A stretch of 58,326 nucleotides of DNA from a bacterium Ga0077546 (GCA_001464165.1 LNEX01000332.1:1-58326), one strand, 5' to 3'; shown: positions 51,789 to 58,326, counted from the stretch's first letter. Translations and numbers: made by a program. Notes: generated by a model from the letters alone, not told the origin.

Positions 51789-53078
51789 ATGAATATCCTT
51801 AACTTACAATTTGTCGCACAACAGACACTCATTGCCTCCATAGCAATTACTCTGGCCCTAAGTTATTCTCCGCCGGCAGTTGCCATTGTCGAAGCCGTCG
51901 GAAAGTTGCACCAACATGGAAGCGAAGCGCTGGAGCGAGGTGAAAAGAAGAAAGCCGAGTCGTTCTTTCTTCAAGCCTTGAGAATTGGCGAGAAGGAGGG
52001 CTTTGAGTTTAGTCCAAACTCGGCCGATCAGCTGGCGCAACTCTATCTCGAGCAAAGGCGCTATCCAGAAGCGGAAAATATGTTCTTAAAGTCGAAGAAG
52101 ATTACCGCCCGGGATTTCCCTAAAGATTATAGGTTACAGATACAAATCGAGCTGCCTCTCGCTGCAATGTATCTGCAGATTGGGCAAGTGGACAAGGCCT
52201 TATTTCAGCTTAAAACAGCCGCCAACAATTGGAAAGCTACTAAAACGAGAAAAGACGAACCATCCTCCGAAATAAGTTTGAAATTGGCTGAGCAGCTGTC
52301 GAAATTGAGCATCACTCTGGTCAAGAACAATCGCTTTGCTGATGCAGAAAGTTGCGCTAAGCTGTCAACCGAAATACTTGGAAGCATGACGGATAACAGA
52401 TACTTTTTGCTAGAGCAGGCAAAATATAATTGTTTCCTAGGCAAAATGTACTACAAAAATAAGCGCTATAAACTGGCTTGCGACACTCTGGAGAATTGTA
52501 TCAGCCTGCAAAAGGCTAACAATTTCACTTTACTTGACTGGGAGCTGGCCGAGCCGATGCACTATAAGGTGCTCGCGCTTATGGCCTCAGCTCAGGATAC
52601 TAGGGCTAAATCACTTAACGCCGAGATAGCGCCGAACTGGCCAAATTATGCATTCGTTAACGCTGATGATTGGGCTGAAAAATTCACGCAAGCGCTCAAT
52701 TCCCGCGAGGGCTATGGCCAGCCAAACTACATTGCTGCGCGTGATGCTGTTGCTATAGCCAGCAAGTGGGGAGCGCAAGACATTCGCTTTGCAGAGAGCG
52801 AAGCACGCTGGGGTATTCTTCTGTATCAAAAAGGGAAAGACGATGAGGCTTCCCCTCATGTTTCAAAGGCAATCAATCTGGCCAGCAATGCATTTGCTAA
52901 AAACAAAACAGCACTGGCGGCTCGCTTTGAACACTGGGGTAAGCTGATTGCAGACACCAACCGCTGCCCGCGCGAAGCACCATGGCCTTTGTACCGGGAA
53001 GCGCTTAAACTACGAAAGGAAACTGTTAAATATAGGGACGAGGCCGCCTACAAAGGCGCAAAGCAAATTGCCAACTAA
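51789..53078 (+). CDS. Secreted TPR protein, 429 aa
   Basis: Begins 30 bases after the previous TPR gene. A signal peptide (residues 1-31, TLIASIAITLALSYSPPAVA) is followed by TPR repeats (AESFFLQALRIGEKEG, AENMFLKSKKITAR, ACDTLENCISLQKANN) and a helical C-terminal half. Likely cotranscribed with the upstream protein and exported to the same compartment. Confidence 0.82.
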   Translation: MNILNLQFVAQQTLIASIAITLALSYSPPAVAIVEAVGKLHQHGSEALERGEKKKAESFFLQALRIGEKEGFEFSPNSADQLAQLYLEQRRYPEAENMFLKSKKITARDFPKDYRLQIQIELPLAAMYLQIGQVDKALFQLKTAANNWKATKTRKDEPSSEISLKLAEQLSKLSITLVKNNRFADAESCAKLSTEILGSMTDNRYFLLEQAKYNCFLGKMYYKNKRYKLACDTLENCISLQKANNFTLLDWELAEPMHYKVLALMASAQDTRAKSLNAEIAPNWPNYAFVNADDWAEKFTQALNSREGYGQPNYIAARDAVAIASKWGAQDIRFAESEARWGILLYQKGKDDEASPHVSKAINLASNAFAKNKTALAARFEHWGKLIADTNRCPREAPWPLYREALKLRKETVKYRDEAAYKGAKQIAN

Positions 53079-53123
53079 TGCAAGAATAAGCTCGTTAGCT
53101 CGTCAGACGAAGGGCTATTCCTA

Positions 53124-53423
53124 TTGTTTTCAGATGCTTGCGATGTTATGGCTGTTGCTCGCGGCTTGAGCGACGCGCGAGTGATCGATTCATTACATGA
53201 TCTGATAGCGGCGCGCGAGCAGCGCTATCAGTTTGAAAGAAAACCAGAGGCTCACGCCCCAACAATTAAGTTGTATCGCAAGGTGCTCAATGGTGAGAAG
53301 GACGCCTATGGTGCCGCAAGCCCTGAGATTCGCGAAACCGCTGCGAGCTTGGTTGGATATCTACGACAAGTACAAATGAATGTCGAAGCAGAAAAGTTTG
53401 CCCAAGAGTACAAGATTAAATAG
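53124..53423 (+). pseudogene. C-terminal fragment of a TPR protein
   Basis: Open frame from TTG 53124 with no ribosome binding site; the text from about residue 45 (IKLYRKVLNGEKDAYGAASPEIRETAASLVGYLRQ) matches the last TPR units seen in the two upstream proteins. It is most likely a remnant of a third TPR gene, or less likely a short gene with a TTG start. Confidence 0.45.
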
Positions 53424-53844
53424 CGGCATAAGCTGCAGAGAAAGCTTCGATTGTTAGCGCGCGCTAATATCTAGTTTCCCATGCGGCTATTACGCATCGA
53501 CAACCTCGCGAAGGCTACAGCCAATATTCCAATTAGTCTTTTGGGGTACCCCAAGAGATAGACCAGGCAAGCCTCACGAGATAAGTAAGCGCCAAGCAAA
53601 CAGACATTTGAGCATCGTTCAATAGCGCGCGAACAATTGCCTGCGCCAGCGTGATTCTGCCAAGCTTAGTAACTACTTAAAACACCTATCAAACAAAAGC
53701 ATTTTCAACCACCGAGACACAGACAGATAAACCGTCGAAGCAACTTTATTTCCGCACTATCGTGTGCAGCAGCATTCCAACTCTTCAATGCTGGCAGAGA
53801 GGGGAAACCCAACAAACACATTTAAATAATCAGAGGAAACTCAA
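53424..53844. other. Gene-free stretch of 421 bases
   Basis: Holds the palindrome TTAGCGCGCGCTAA (53454-53467), a block related to 22256-22320 (GCCAATATT near 53520) and, near its end, the 21-base repeat at 53790-53810. No gene seen. Confidence 0.45.
53790..53810 (+). repeat. Exact 21-base leader repeat, copy 2
   Basis: Identical to 15125-15145. It lies 34 bases before ATG 53845. Confidence 0.6.
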
Positions 53845-54236
53845 ATGTCTCACTCAAAACTCTTCGCCGATTTACTAACGCGACAGCCATAAACGGGTCC
53901 GTTTCTTTTCAACTCGGAGATGAATATTTTACCGAACGCGTAAACCTTAAAGTCAGCCTGGGCAAAGTGGTCACCTACTTCAGTATTTCCGAGGGAGTAT
54001 CCCCATTTGTAGTAAGTCTGTCAAAGCTAACAAACTGCCCTGATGCACAGACACAGGCTGAAATGCTTTACCGGGAGATGGAGGACAGAACAAAGTGGCA
54101 ATTAGAGCGTATGGTCATTGATCATACGAAGTTCACTTTCAAATCTGTAGGGGCTAATACCCCAACTTCGGCGTCAACATCAAAACCGAAATCGAAATCA
54201 GTCCCTCAAGCTCTAAAGCGGCCGACACGCAAATAG
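53845..54236 (+). pseudogene. Orphan gene split by a one-base frameshift
   Basis: AGAGGA precedes ATG 53845 (MSHSKLFAD). The frame stops at 53890-53892, but adding one T to the TTT of GATTTAC gives FTNATAINGSVSFQLGDEYFTERVNLKV, which continues to 54236 (about 130 residues). The C-terminus is Ser/Lys/Pro-rich (KPKSKSVPQALKRPTRK) and could bind nucleic acid. Not recognised. Confidence 0.6.
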
Positions 54237-54260
54237 GAAGCTAACTCTATTTTTCAATTT

Positions 54261-54331
54261 GGTGCGTAGCCCAATGGTCTGAGCGCTCGGCAAAAGCTGA
54301 GAGGTATGCGGGTTCGAATCCCGTTGCACCA
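54261..54331 (+). tRNA. tRNA-like element with 6-base anticodon loop
   Basis: Acceptor GGTGCG/TGCACC (6 pairs; a flanking T-A may extend it), D arm GCCC-AATGGTCT-GAGC, anticodon arm CTCGG-CAAAAG-CTGAG, T arm GCGGG-TTCGAAT-CCCGT. 71 nt. Followed by a GTTCCCG..CGGGAAC hairpin (54335-54359) and a small gene. Confidence 0.7.
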
Positions 54332-54372
54332 CTGTTCCCGACTTCATTTTCACGGGAACTTACTGGAACATC

Positions 54373-54558
54373 ATGAAAAACCAAACCGCTAAAACCCAAA
54401 CTGCTAAAACCCAAACTGCTAAAACCCAAACCAATGTTCAAGAGACACAAAAAGCTGCAACCGGAACAACCATAGTGACAAACTGGACCGGAACTGTCGC
54501 CCCTTCAGATATAAACTTCTTACGACAAGTCGGTGGCGACATTCGCGACTGGCGCTAG
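54373..54558 (+). CDS. Small repetitive orphan protein, 61 aa
   Basis: The N-terminal third is a tandem TAKTQ repeat encoded by a near-perfect 15-base repeat (54388-54432). The rest (TTIVTNWTGTVAPSDINFLRQVGGDIRDWR) looks folded. Cassette gene behind the tRNA-like element at 54261; followed by a GCTGC/GCAGC hairpin. Not recognised. Confidence 0.55.
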   Translation: MKNQTAKTQTAKTQTAKTQTNVQETQKAATGTTIVTNWTGTVAPSDINFLRQVGGDIRDWR

Positions 54559-54569
54559 ACCCGAGAGAG

Positions 54570-54595
54570 GCTGCTACCGCAATTTTGGTGGCAGC
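54570..54595 (+). terminator. GCTGCTACC/GGTGGCAGC hairpin
   Basis: GCTGCTACC (54570-54578) pairs with GGTGGCAGC (54587-54595) around GCAATTTT, followed by TTCTTGCCGTTT. Member of the cassette-ending hairpin family. Confidence 0.65.
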
Positions 54596-54806
54596 TTCTT
54601 GCCGTTTCATTTAATCTATCAAGTTATTCAAGGAATCAATAGCCCTAAATCTGAAGCCGTCTTCAGAGGAAGCATAGCGCTGAACAATGAGCCAGAAGGT
54701 TAGTCCAGATAATCTCTGGAACTAGACTTTGCTCTGAGCTTTCATCTACCGCATGTGCTGACAGCCTTCCGTTCCGAATTTTGACGGTACGTTCAGTGCC
54801 TTTCTT

Positions 54807-54876
54807 AGAACTGTAGCTCAATGGTAGAGCCCTTCCCAAAAGGAAGTGGTTGCAGGTTCGAATCCTGTCAGTTCCA
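54807..54876 (+). tRNA. tRNA-like element with 5-base anticodon loop (CAAAA)
   Basis: Acceptor AGAACTG/CAGTTCC, D arm GCTC-AATGGTA-GAGC, anticodon arm CTTCC-CAAAA-GGAAG, T arm GCAGG-TTCGAAT-CCTGT (a compensated pair relative to GCGGG/CCCGT). 70 nt. Preceded by TTTTGACGGTAC and GTGCCTTTCTT; followed by the three-helix leader. Confidence 0.75.
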
Positions 54877-54880
54877 TTAA

Positions 54881-54937
54881 CCGGGCAAGTGCAATCTCCT
54901 TGCATTTGCGTTCTAGCTTGCTATAGGCAGCTTCCGG
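54881..54937 (+). ncRNA. Three-helix leader element, copy 3
   Basis: CCGGG/TCCGG closes the element. Inside, GCAAGTGCAA-TCTCC-TTGCATTTGC forms a 10-bp hairpin (one G-T), then TAGCTTGCTATAGGCAGCT forms a second. Followed by ACAAGCATGCGACGC as in copy 2. Confidence 0.65.
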
Positions 54938-54989
54938 ACAAGCATGCGACGCAACCAACGGCGCAGATGTAAAAAAAGGAGAAATGATC

Positions 54990-55613
54990 ATGGCCAACAG
55001 TAATGAAGTACGTATAAGCCTTCCAGTTGATGTTCGATGTGGAACTTGGCTTGAGCTAGAACTTCTTGGTATAAAGCAAATAGAAGCGCCTGAAAAGGAC
55101 TCCTTATTTGTAGATGTTGTACTTCCTCCTGGCTGGAAGAAAGAAGCCGACGAGCATCCAATGTGGTCAAAACTTGTCGATGAACAAGGACGGCGACGAG
55201 CTAACATCTTTCATAAATGTGAGTTTTATTGCAATGAAGCCTCAATATATTTGATCCCGCGTTTTCGCCAACATATGGTGTTTATAGAGGACCTAGCTAA
55301 CAGCTTCTATTTCACAGTAATTGACGAATTGTCTGGAGTGGTGTATCGCTCTGAGACCATTGCGAAACCGGAGAATTGTGCTTCAGAATCATTCGATCAG
55401 TACTTGCGCTTACTTAAAAAGATCGAGCAATCAGTCACAACGTGGCTTGACACCAATTACCCTTATTGGAAGAGCCTGCTCGCCTATTGGGGTGAAATTT
55501 CTAACGAAGAACTGGCCAGTCTCGCTGAGTTACAGTCTTCAGTCGAATCAACAGAAGAAACAATTGAATTCAATATCGAAGATTTCATTGATCTCTTCGA
55601 TGAAGAAGAATAA
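54990..55613 (+). CDS. Orphan acidic protein, 207 aa
   Basis: ATG 54990 is preferred over 54984 because of spacing to AAAGGAG. Beta-rich N-terminal half (VRISLPVDVRCGTWLELELLG, YLIPRFRQHMVFIEDLANSFYFTVID), helical second half and an acidic tail (LFDEEE). Downstream gene of the 54807 cassette. Not recognised. Confidence 0.65.
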   Translation: MANSNEVRISLPVDVRCGTWLELELLGIKQIEAPEKDSLFVDVVLPPGWKKEADEHPMWSKLVDEQGRRRANIFHKCEFYCNEASIYLIPRFRQHMVFIEDLANSFYFTVIDELSGVVYRSETIAKPENCASESFDQYLRLLKKIEQSVTTWLDTNYPYWKSLLAYWGEISNEELASLAELQSSVESTEETIEFNIEDFIDLFDEEE

Positions 55614-55630
55614 TGAAATGAATTTTGAGT

Positions 55631-55667
55631 AGGAGGCTGCGTCATCCATAGGTGATGGCAGCCTCCT
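55631..55667 (+). terminator. GGAGGCTGC/GCAGCCTCC hairpin
   Basis: AGGAGGCTGC pairs with GCAGCCTCCT, with TCATCC..GGTGATG stacked inside. It lies between the 54990 gene and the next tRNA-like element. Confidence 0.7.
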
Positions 55668-55684
55668 GCTCTCTCTTTCAAACA

Positions 55685-55754
55685 AGAACTGTAGCTCAAT
55701 GGTAGAGCGCTTCCCACAAGGAAGTAGTTGCGGGTTCGACCCCCGTCAGTTCCA
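55685..55754 (+). tRNA. tRNA-like element with 5-base anticodon loop (CACAA)
   Basis: Acceptor AGAACTG/CAGTTCC, D arm GCTC-AATGGTA-GAGC, anticodon arm CTTCC-CACAA-GGAAG, T arm GCGGG-TTCGACC-CCCGT. 70 nt. Followed by a GCCTTTAAGAAGGC-type hairpin rather than the three-helix leader. Confidence 0.75.
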
Positions 55755-55823
55755 TTGTTTCATGCTCGCCTTTAAGAAGGCAGAGCCTGAGACATACTGA
55801 AAACCTACCAAAAAAAAGAAAAA

Positions 55824-56189
55824 ATGAAAAGAATCTATCTGTCAACTCTAATACTAGGCCTACTTGCGACAACCATTGTCGCACCCAAATTATTTCACTC
55901 GGCCCCCAAGGCTCCGGAACAGGCATCAACAATTCAAGCTTCCACAATTCCAACGTCCGCAAAACTCAGTAAAGAATCGCTGTCTTTCGAGCCCATATCA
56001 ACCCTTCAGGTATTCGGCTGGGTGTCCGGTGAAACATACAACTGCCAAGGAAAAGCGGGCGACAAATTTCACCCAGGCAGCCTTACCTGCACCGACGGAA
56101 AGTTAGAAGCTCTGCCATTAGATTGCAAGGTTCTTGGGTCTCTAATCCATTGCAAATTACAATCTCCACTGTCGAATAACCATCGTTAG
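55824..56189 (+). CDS. Secreted or membrane-anchored orphan protein, 121 aa
   Basis: An N-terminal hydrophobic segment (residues 4-22, YLSTLILGLLATTIVAPKL) looks like a signal peptide or anchor. Then a Ser/Thr-rich stretch and a C-terminal domain with five cysteines (YNCQGKAG, LTCTDG, LDCKVLG, IHCKLQ) suited to disulfides in the periplasm. Cassette gene of the 55685 element; the next gene starts 5 bases after its stop. Confidence 0.65.
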   Translation: MKRIYLSTLILGLLATTIVAPKLFHSAPKAPEQASTIQASTIPTSAKLSKESLSFEPISTLQVFGWVSGETYNCQGKAGDKFHPGSLTCTDGKLEALPLDCKVLGSLIHCKLQSPLSNNHR

Positions 56190-56194
56190 CCGCT

Positions 56195-56992
56195 ATGAAT
56201 CTTATGAACACTAGAAACACCAGAAAGCTTGAACAGCTGTTTGCTTCGGGCTCGATTTGCTACAGTGCAAACTGGACCGATGGGCGAAAGTCGAAAGGGC
56301 TTAGCACTGGCAACATCGTTGAGAACGACGGCACGGCTGTTCGTGTGTTTGTTCGCCAAGCATCGGAAAGTCGAGCGGCCAACGAACTTAATGGCTATGC
56401 TCTGCACTGCTTGTCAAACTTTGAAACTAACTTTCCTGTGACCGTTAGAAGAGCCGACGGCTTGCTGATTCAAGAGAGAATAGGCAAATCAATATTTGAC
56501 AGAGCCCATCTCTTAGACCAACGTTCAGCAGGCCGTGCCTCAACTGTGCCGATTAGCACATGGCGAGACAGACATGCCAACTACTCACCTAGTCTTCTTA
56601 AACACTTGAAAAATAACAGCCAATTTTTAAGTCAAATGGAGCAGGCTCACGCCCAACGACTTATCTATGGCAGCTTTGACAGCAGAGCTGGAAACTTCAC
56701 AGTTCTTGTCCAAGGCCCAGTCATAAAAGTTGGTGTAATTGATCTCGGCAGAGCCTTCCCAACAAGCCTAAGCATTCCACCAGCAAAAATTCCTTTCTTC
56801 AAAAGTCTGCAGCTTTCGCCCGATACCCTTGACCGAATCAATCATTTCAAAACTGCGGTCATCAATCAATGGAAATCCGTGTCTCAAGCTATAACTCTTT
56901 CAGAAGAACAATGGGAAGCCATGAGCTATCGCACAGATTGGCTACTCAGACATAAACAGCTGCCGCCCTTAGAGTTTGCCTTGAGTGCATAA
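56195..56992 (+). CDS. PI3/4-kinase-like (atypical kinase) protein, 265 aa
   Basis: The C-terminal half contains YGSFDSRAGNFTVL followed by VGVIDLGRAFP. This resembles the catalytic loop (D-x-x-x-x-N) and the ID-hG-h-hF metal motif of bacterial PI3/4-kinase-like and related atypical kinases. The N-terminal half (SRAANELNGYALHCLSNFETNFPVTVRRADGLLIQERI) fits the family's substrate-lobe start, but a clear ATP-binding lysine is not certain. It starts 5 bases after the previous stop, so translation may be coupled. The target is unknown; these families phosphorylate proteins, lipids or small molecules. Confidence 0.55.
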   Translation: MNLMNTRNTRKLEQLFASGSICYSANWTDGRKSKGLSTGNIVENDGTAVRVFVRQASESRAANELNGYALHCLSNFETNFPVTVRRADGLLIQERIGKSIFDRAHLLDQRSAGRASTVPISTWRDRHANYSPSLLKHLKNNSQFLSQMEQAHAQRLIYGSFDSRAGNFTVLVQGPVIKVGVIDLGRAFPTSLSIPPAKIPFFKSLQLSPDTLDRINHFKTAVINQWKSVSQAITLSEEQWEAMSYRTDWLLRHKQLPPLEFALSA

Positions 56993-57049
56993 CTGCCCTG
57001 AATGACGGGGAGCAAGAGCAGACAACTAAATATCTAGATTCCACAAGTC

Positions 57050-57120
57050 GGTGCGTAGCTCAATGGTCTGAGCGCTTAGCTAACGCTAAGAGGCAAGCGG
57101 GTTCGAGCCCCGTCGCACCA
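57050..57120 (+). tRNA. tRNA-like element with 6-base anticodon loop (CTAACG)
   Basis: Acceptor GGTGCG/CGCACC, D arm GCTC-AATGGTCT-GAGC, anticodon arm CTTAG-CTAACG-CTAAG, T arm GCGGG-TTCGAGC-CCCGT. 71 nt. Sister of 54261-54331 with a compensatory change in the acceptor (TGCACC there, CGCACC here). Followed by a CTTCGG..ACCGAGG hairpin. Confidence 0.75.
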
Positions 57121-57161
57121 ATGTCTTCGGATATGTATCTAACCGAGGCTAAAAAGGCACC

Positions 57162-57320
57162 ATGTTTAACAAACTAAGCCTTCTCTCGTCAAACTTATCA
57201 CAAGAGCTCTTTGAGCTTCTTCCAGACTTGCTTCAAGACTGCTATTTCGGCCTCTCTGTGGCAGAAATGACGGTCTGGGCAATGATAATTTCAATTCTGT
57301 TAGCCAGTCGCAAAGCGTGA
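57162..57320 (+). CDS. Small hydrophobic protein, 52 aa
   Basis: Cassette gene behind the 57050 element. An acidic N-terminal helix is followed by a membrane helix (SVAEMTVWAMIISILLASRKA at the end). Small single-pass proteins of this type can be toxins or membrane regulators; nothing more can be said. A CGCCCTTCGAAAGGG hairpin follows the stop. Confidence 0.45.
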   Translation: MFNKLSLLSSNLSQELFELLPDLLQDCYFGLSVAEMTVWAMIISILLASRKA

Positions 57321-57408
57321 CGCCGCCCTTCGAAAGGGTCGGCTGGCATTAGTACTTCCGGTGCGAAGTACTAGCTAAAAACACAAAAAAAGCCAGGAGG
57401 CTCTAATA

Positions 57409-57648
57409 ATGACCAATCGCAAAGGAAAACCCCATACTGAAGTCGGCAAAGAGAAATCAAAAGGCTGGCACTGCGCTCTTTCACCAGACCTATCATGTCA
57501 CTATTTCTCACAATGGAATCACACTAAAACAGGACGGATAGTTCAGCTCGCCAACGGAACAGCCCATGGCTTACCCTGGCGCTACGATCATGAGCATGAG
57601 ACTCCTGACGACTGCATTTTCTGCGGTCTGCCGGAAGAGCGCAAGTAA
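57409..57648 (+). CDS. Small His/Cys-rich orphan protein, 79 aa
   Basis: AGGAGG lies about 9 bases before ATG. Basic N-terminus, then WHCALSPDLSCHYF and a C-terminal HEHETPDDCIFCGL, so four or more cysteines and several histidines could bind zinc. An AGTACTTC-CGGTGC-GAAGTACT hairpin (57351-57372) precedes it. Not recognised. Confidence 0.6.
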   Translation: MTNRKGKPHTEVGKEKSKGWHCALSPDLSCHYFSQWNHTKTGRIVQLANGTAHGLPWRYDHEHETPDDCIFCGLPEERK

Positions 57649-57660
57649 AATAAAGCATAC

Positions 57661-57695
57661 TTGAGGCTGTAAAACCATTCTGATTACAGCTTCAA
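57661..57695 (+). terminator. TTGAGGCTGTAA/TTACAGCTTCAA hairpin
   Basis: A 12-base arm pairs with one G-T (57661-57672 with 57684-57695). Same GAGGCTG/CAGC(C/T)TC pattern as the other cassette-ending hairpins. Confidence 0.65.
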
Positions 57696-57731
57696 GCTGT
57701 TTGTTCTAGCACTACATTTGGTGCCTTTCTT

Positions 57732-57801
57732 AGAACTGTAGCTCAATGGTAGAGCACTTCCCCAAAGGAAGTAGTTGCGGGTTCGCCCCCCGTCAGTTCC
57801 A
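57732..57801 (+). tRNA. tRNA-like element with 5-base anticodon loop (CCAAA)
   Basis: Acceptor AGAACTG/CAGTTCC, D arm GCTC-AATGGTA-GAGC, anticodon arm CTTCC-CCAAA-GGAAG, T arm GCGGG-TTCGCCC-CCCGT. 70 nt. Preceded by GGTGCCTTTCTT as at 54807; followed by the three-helix leader. Confidence 0.75.
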
Positions 57802-57805
57802 TTAA

Positions 57806-57861
57806 CCGGGCAAGTGCTATCTCCAGCACTTGCTTTAGAGCGCAATTTCAGCTGCTCCCGG
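57806..57861 (+). ncRNA. Three-helix leader element, copy 4
   Basis: CCGGG/CCCGG closes it. The first inner hairpin GCAAGTGCT-ATCTCC-AGCACTTGC is perfect (9 bp). The loop ATCTCC matches the TCTCC of copies 2 and 3. Confidence 0.65.
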
Positions 57862-57919
57862 AAAAGCTTCCGCAAGGAAGGCAAACCGTAAAGGAAAAAG
57901 AAAAGGAGAGTAACAACAG

Positions 57920-58228
57920 ATGACTAAGACATCCCCAAGAAACAAAAGCCGGCAAGTCATGCCAACTGTTACTGCGGGCTATTCTGGCCAGGAAGTAATT
58001 GTGCAAAAATCATTCTTTGCCTTCTTCGATGGAGGTGAGCATATCATTTTCGCACCAGATGGCCGAATCGCCATCAAGTTGGCCAAAGATACAGGCGTTT
58101 ATGTTGAAATTGCCAAAATGCGCGCATTTCGCACTGAGCATGCGGCAAAAGCGTGGCTGGGGCACGAGACATGGAAGCTTGATCAAGAAGTTGAGGCTGA
58201 GCTTTATCACGAGCTCGGTCAGTTTTAG
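57920..58228 (+). CDS. Orphan protein, 102 aa
   Basis: AGGAG lies 12 bases before ATG. A basic N-terminus precedes a small alpha/beta domain (EVIVQKSFFAFFDGGEHIIFAPDGRIAIKLAKDTGVYVEIAKMRAF) and an acidic helical end. Cassette gene behind the 57732 element. Not recognised. Confidence 0.6.
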   Translation: MTKTSPRNKSRQVMPTVTAGYSGQEVIVQKSFFAFFDGGEHIIFAPDGRIAIKLAKDTGVYVEIAKMRAFRTEHAAKAWLGHETWKLDQEVEAELYHELGQF

Positions 58229-58326
58229 TTTCAAGCCAAATCATTATCTACCCATTTAACAGAAACAGGGCCTTAAACACTCAGCTTACCTGCTACTTGG
58301 TTTTTTCACCGCATCTATTCATCCAT

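Noticed and set aside
53845..53892. Programmed -1 frameshift
   Set aside because: No heptameric slippery site (X XXY YYZ) at the break; a missing base in TTT is simpler.
54388..54432. Tandem 15-base repeats as a CRISPR-like or microsatellite array
   Set aside because: They are in frame, encode TAKTQ units of a small protein and have no spacers.
14976..57695. Integron attC sites at the ends of cassettes
   Set aside because: The hairpins have no conserved GTT core or attC-type R/L boxes, and no integrase is present.

Overview
The window looks like a slowly diverging, gene-duplication-rich bacterial genome segment with moderate GC, Shine-Dalgarno starts, TGA, TAA and TAG all used as stops, many tetratricopeptide-repeat (TPR) proteins and many small orphan proteins. 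The mix (biotin operon, CHASE3/HAMP-type sensor kinases, TPR proteins ending in zinc ribbons, long intergenic regions) would fit an uncultivated lineage such as the Obscuribacterales-like non-photosynthetic relatives of Cyanobacteria. That placement is an inference and nothing in the window proves it. I saw no CRISPR array, transposase, integrase or rRNA.

Layout. 1-8.9 kb: the end of a Rieske oxygenase, a run of orphan and partly broken small genes, then a cluster of nucleotide-type enzymes: a GTP-cyclohydrolase-II-like protein, a Cof-type HAD phosphatase and a frameshifted AAA_28/NadR-like NTPase on the minus strand. Facing away from them across a perfect palindrome are a thymidylate-synthase-like protein and a THEP1-like NTPase fused to a SWIM-type zinc finger. 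9.3-11.3 kb: small membrane and orphan proteins. 11.4-16 kb: a first array of tRNA-like elements, each followed by a structured leader and a small gene, arranged divergently around a 1.1-kb gene-free region, with arfB (ribosome rescue) on its right flank. 16-22 kb: orphans, a sensor histidine kinase and an excisionase-like HTH protein. 22.5-28.4 kb: an isochorismatase-family hydrolase, then a tightly overlapping biotin operon bioF-bioH-bioC-bioA-bioB with no bioD. 28.4-33.2 kb: an alpha/beta-hydrolase remnant, two medium-chain (polyol-type) dehydrogenases and a HAD phosphatase. 33-50 kb: TPR plus zinc-ribbon proteins, a cysteine-rich LRR protein and its decayed copy, an M15 peptidase, a frameshifted sensor kinase divergent from its response regulator, a CPBP protease and orphans. 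50-53.4 kb: secreted TPR proteins. 54.2 kb to the end: a second array of tRNA-like/leader/small-gene cassettes.

The most striking feature is the pair of cassette arrays. Nine tRNA-shaped elements (plus one 5' fragment) have conserved D, T and acceptor arms, but eight of the nine have anticodon arms that do not fit a normal 7-nt loop. Each lies directly upstream of a small orphan gene. Four are followed by the same three-helix leader with compensatory changes in its closing stem, and many of the genes end in a related GGCTGC/GCAGCC hairpin. I read this as an undescribed modular unit (tRNA-like element + structured leader + gene + hairpin).

Several genes (3.5, 37.6 and 53.8 kb, and less clearly 5.1, 6.8, 28.5 and 40.2 kb) are split by one-base frameshifts, often at short homopolymers. 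Either real decay or unpolished-read errors could explain this, so their broken state should be read with caution. Several starts given here differ from the longest open frame because a better Shine-Dalgarno-spaced start lies inside it.
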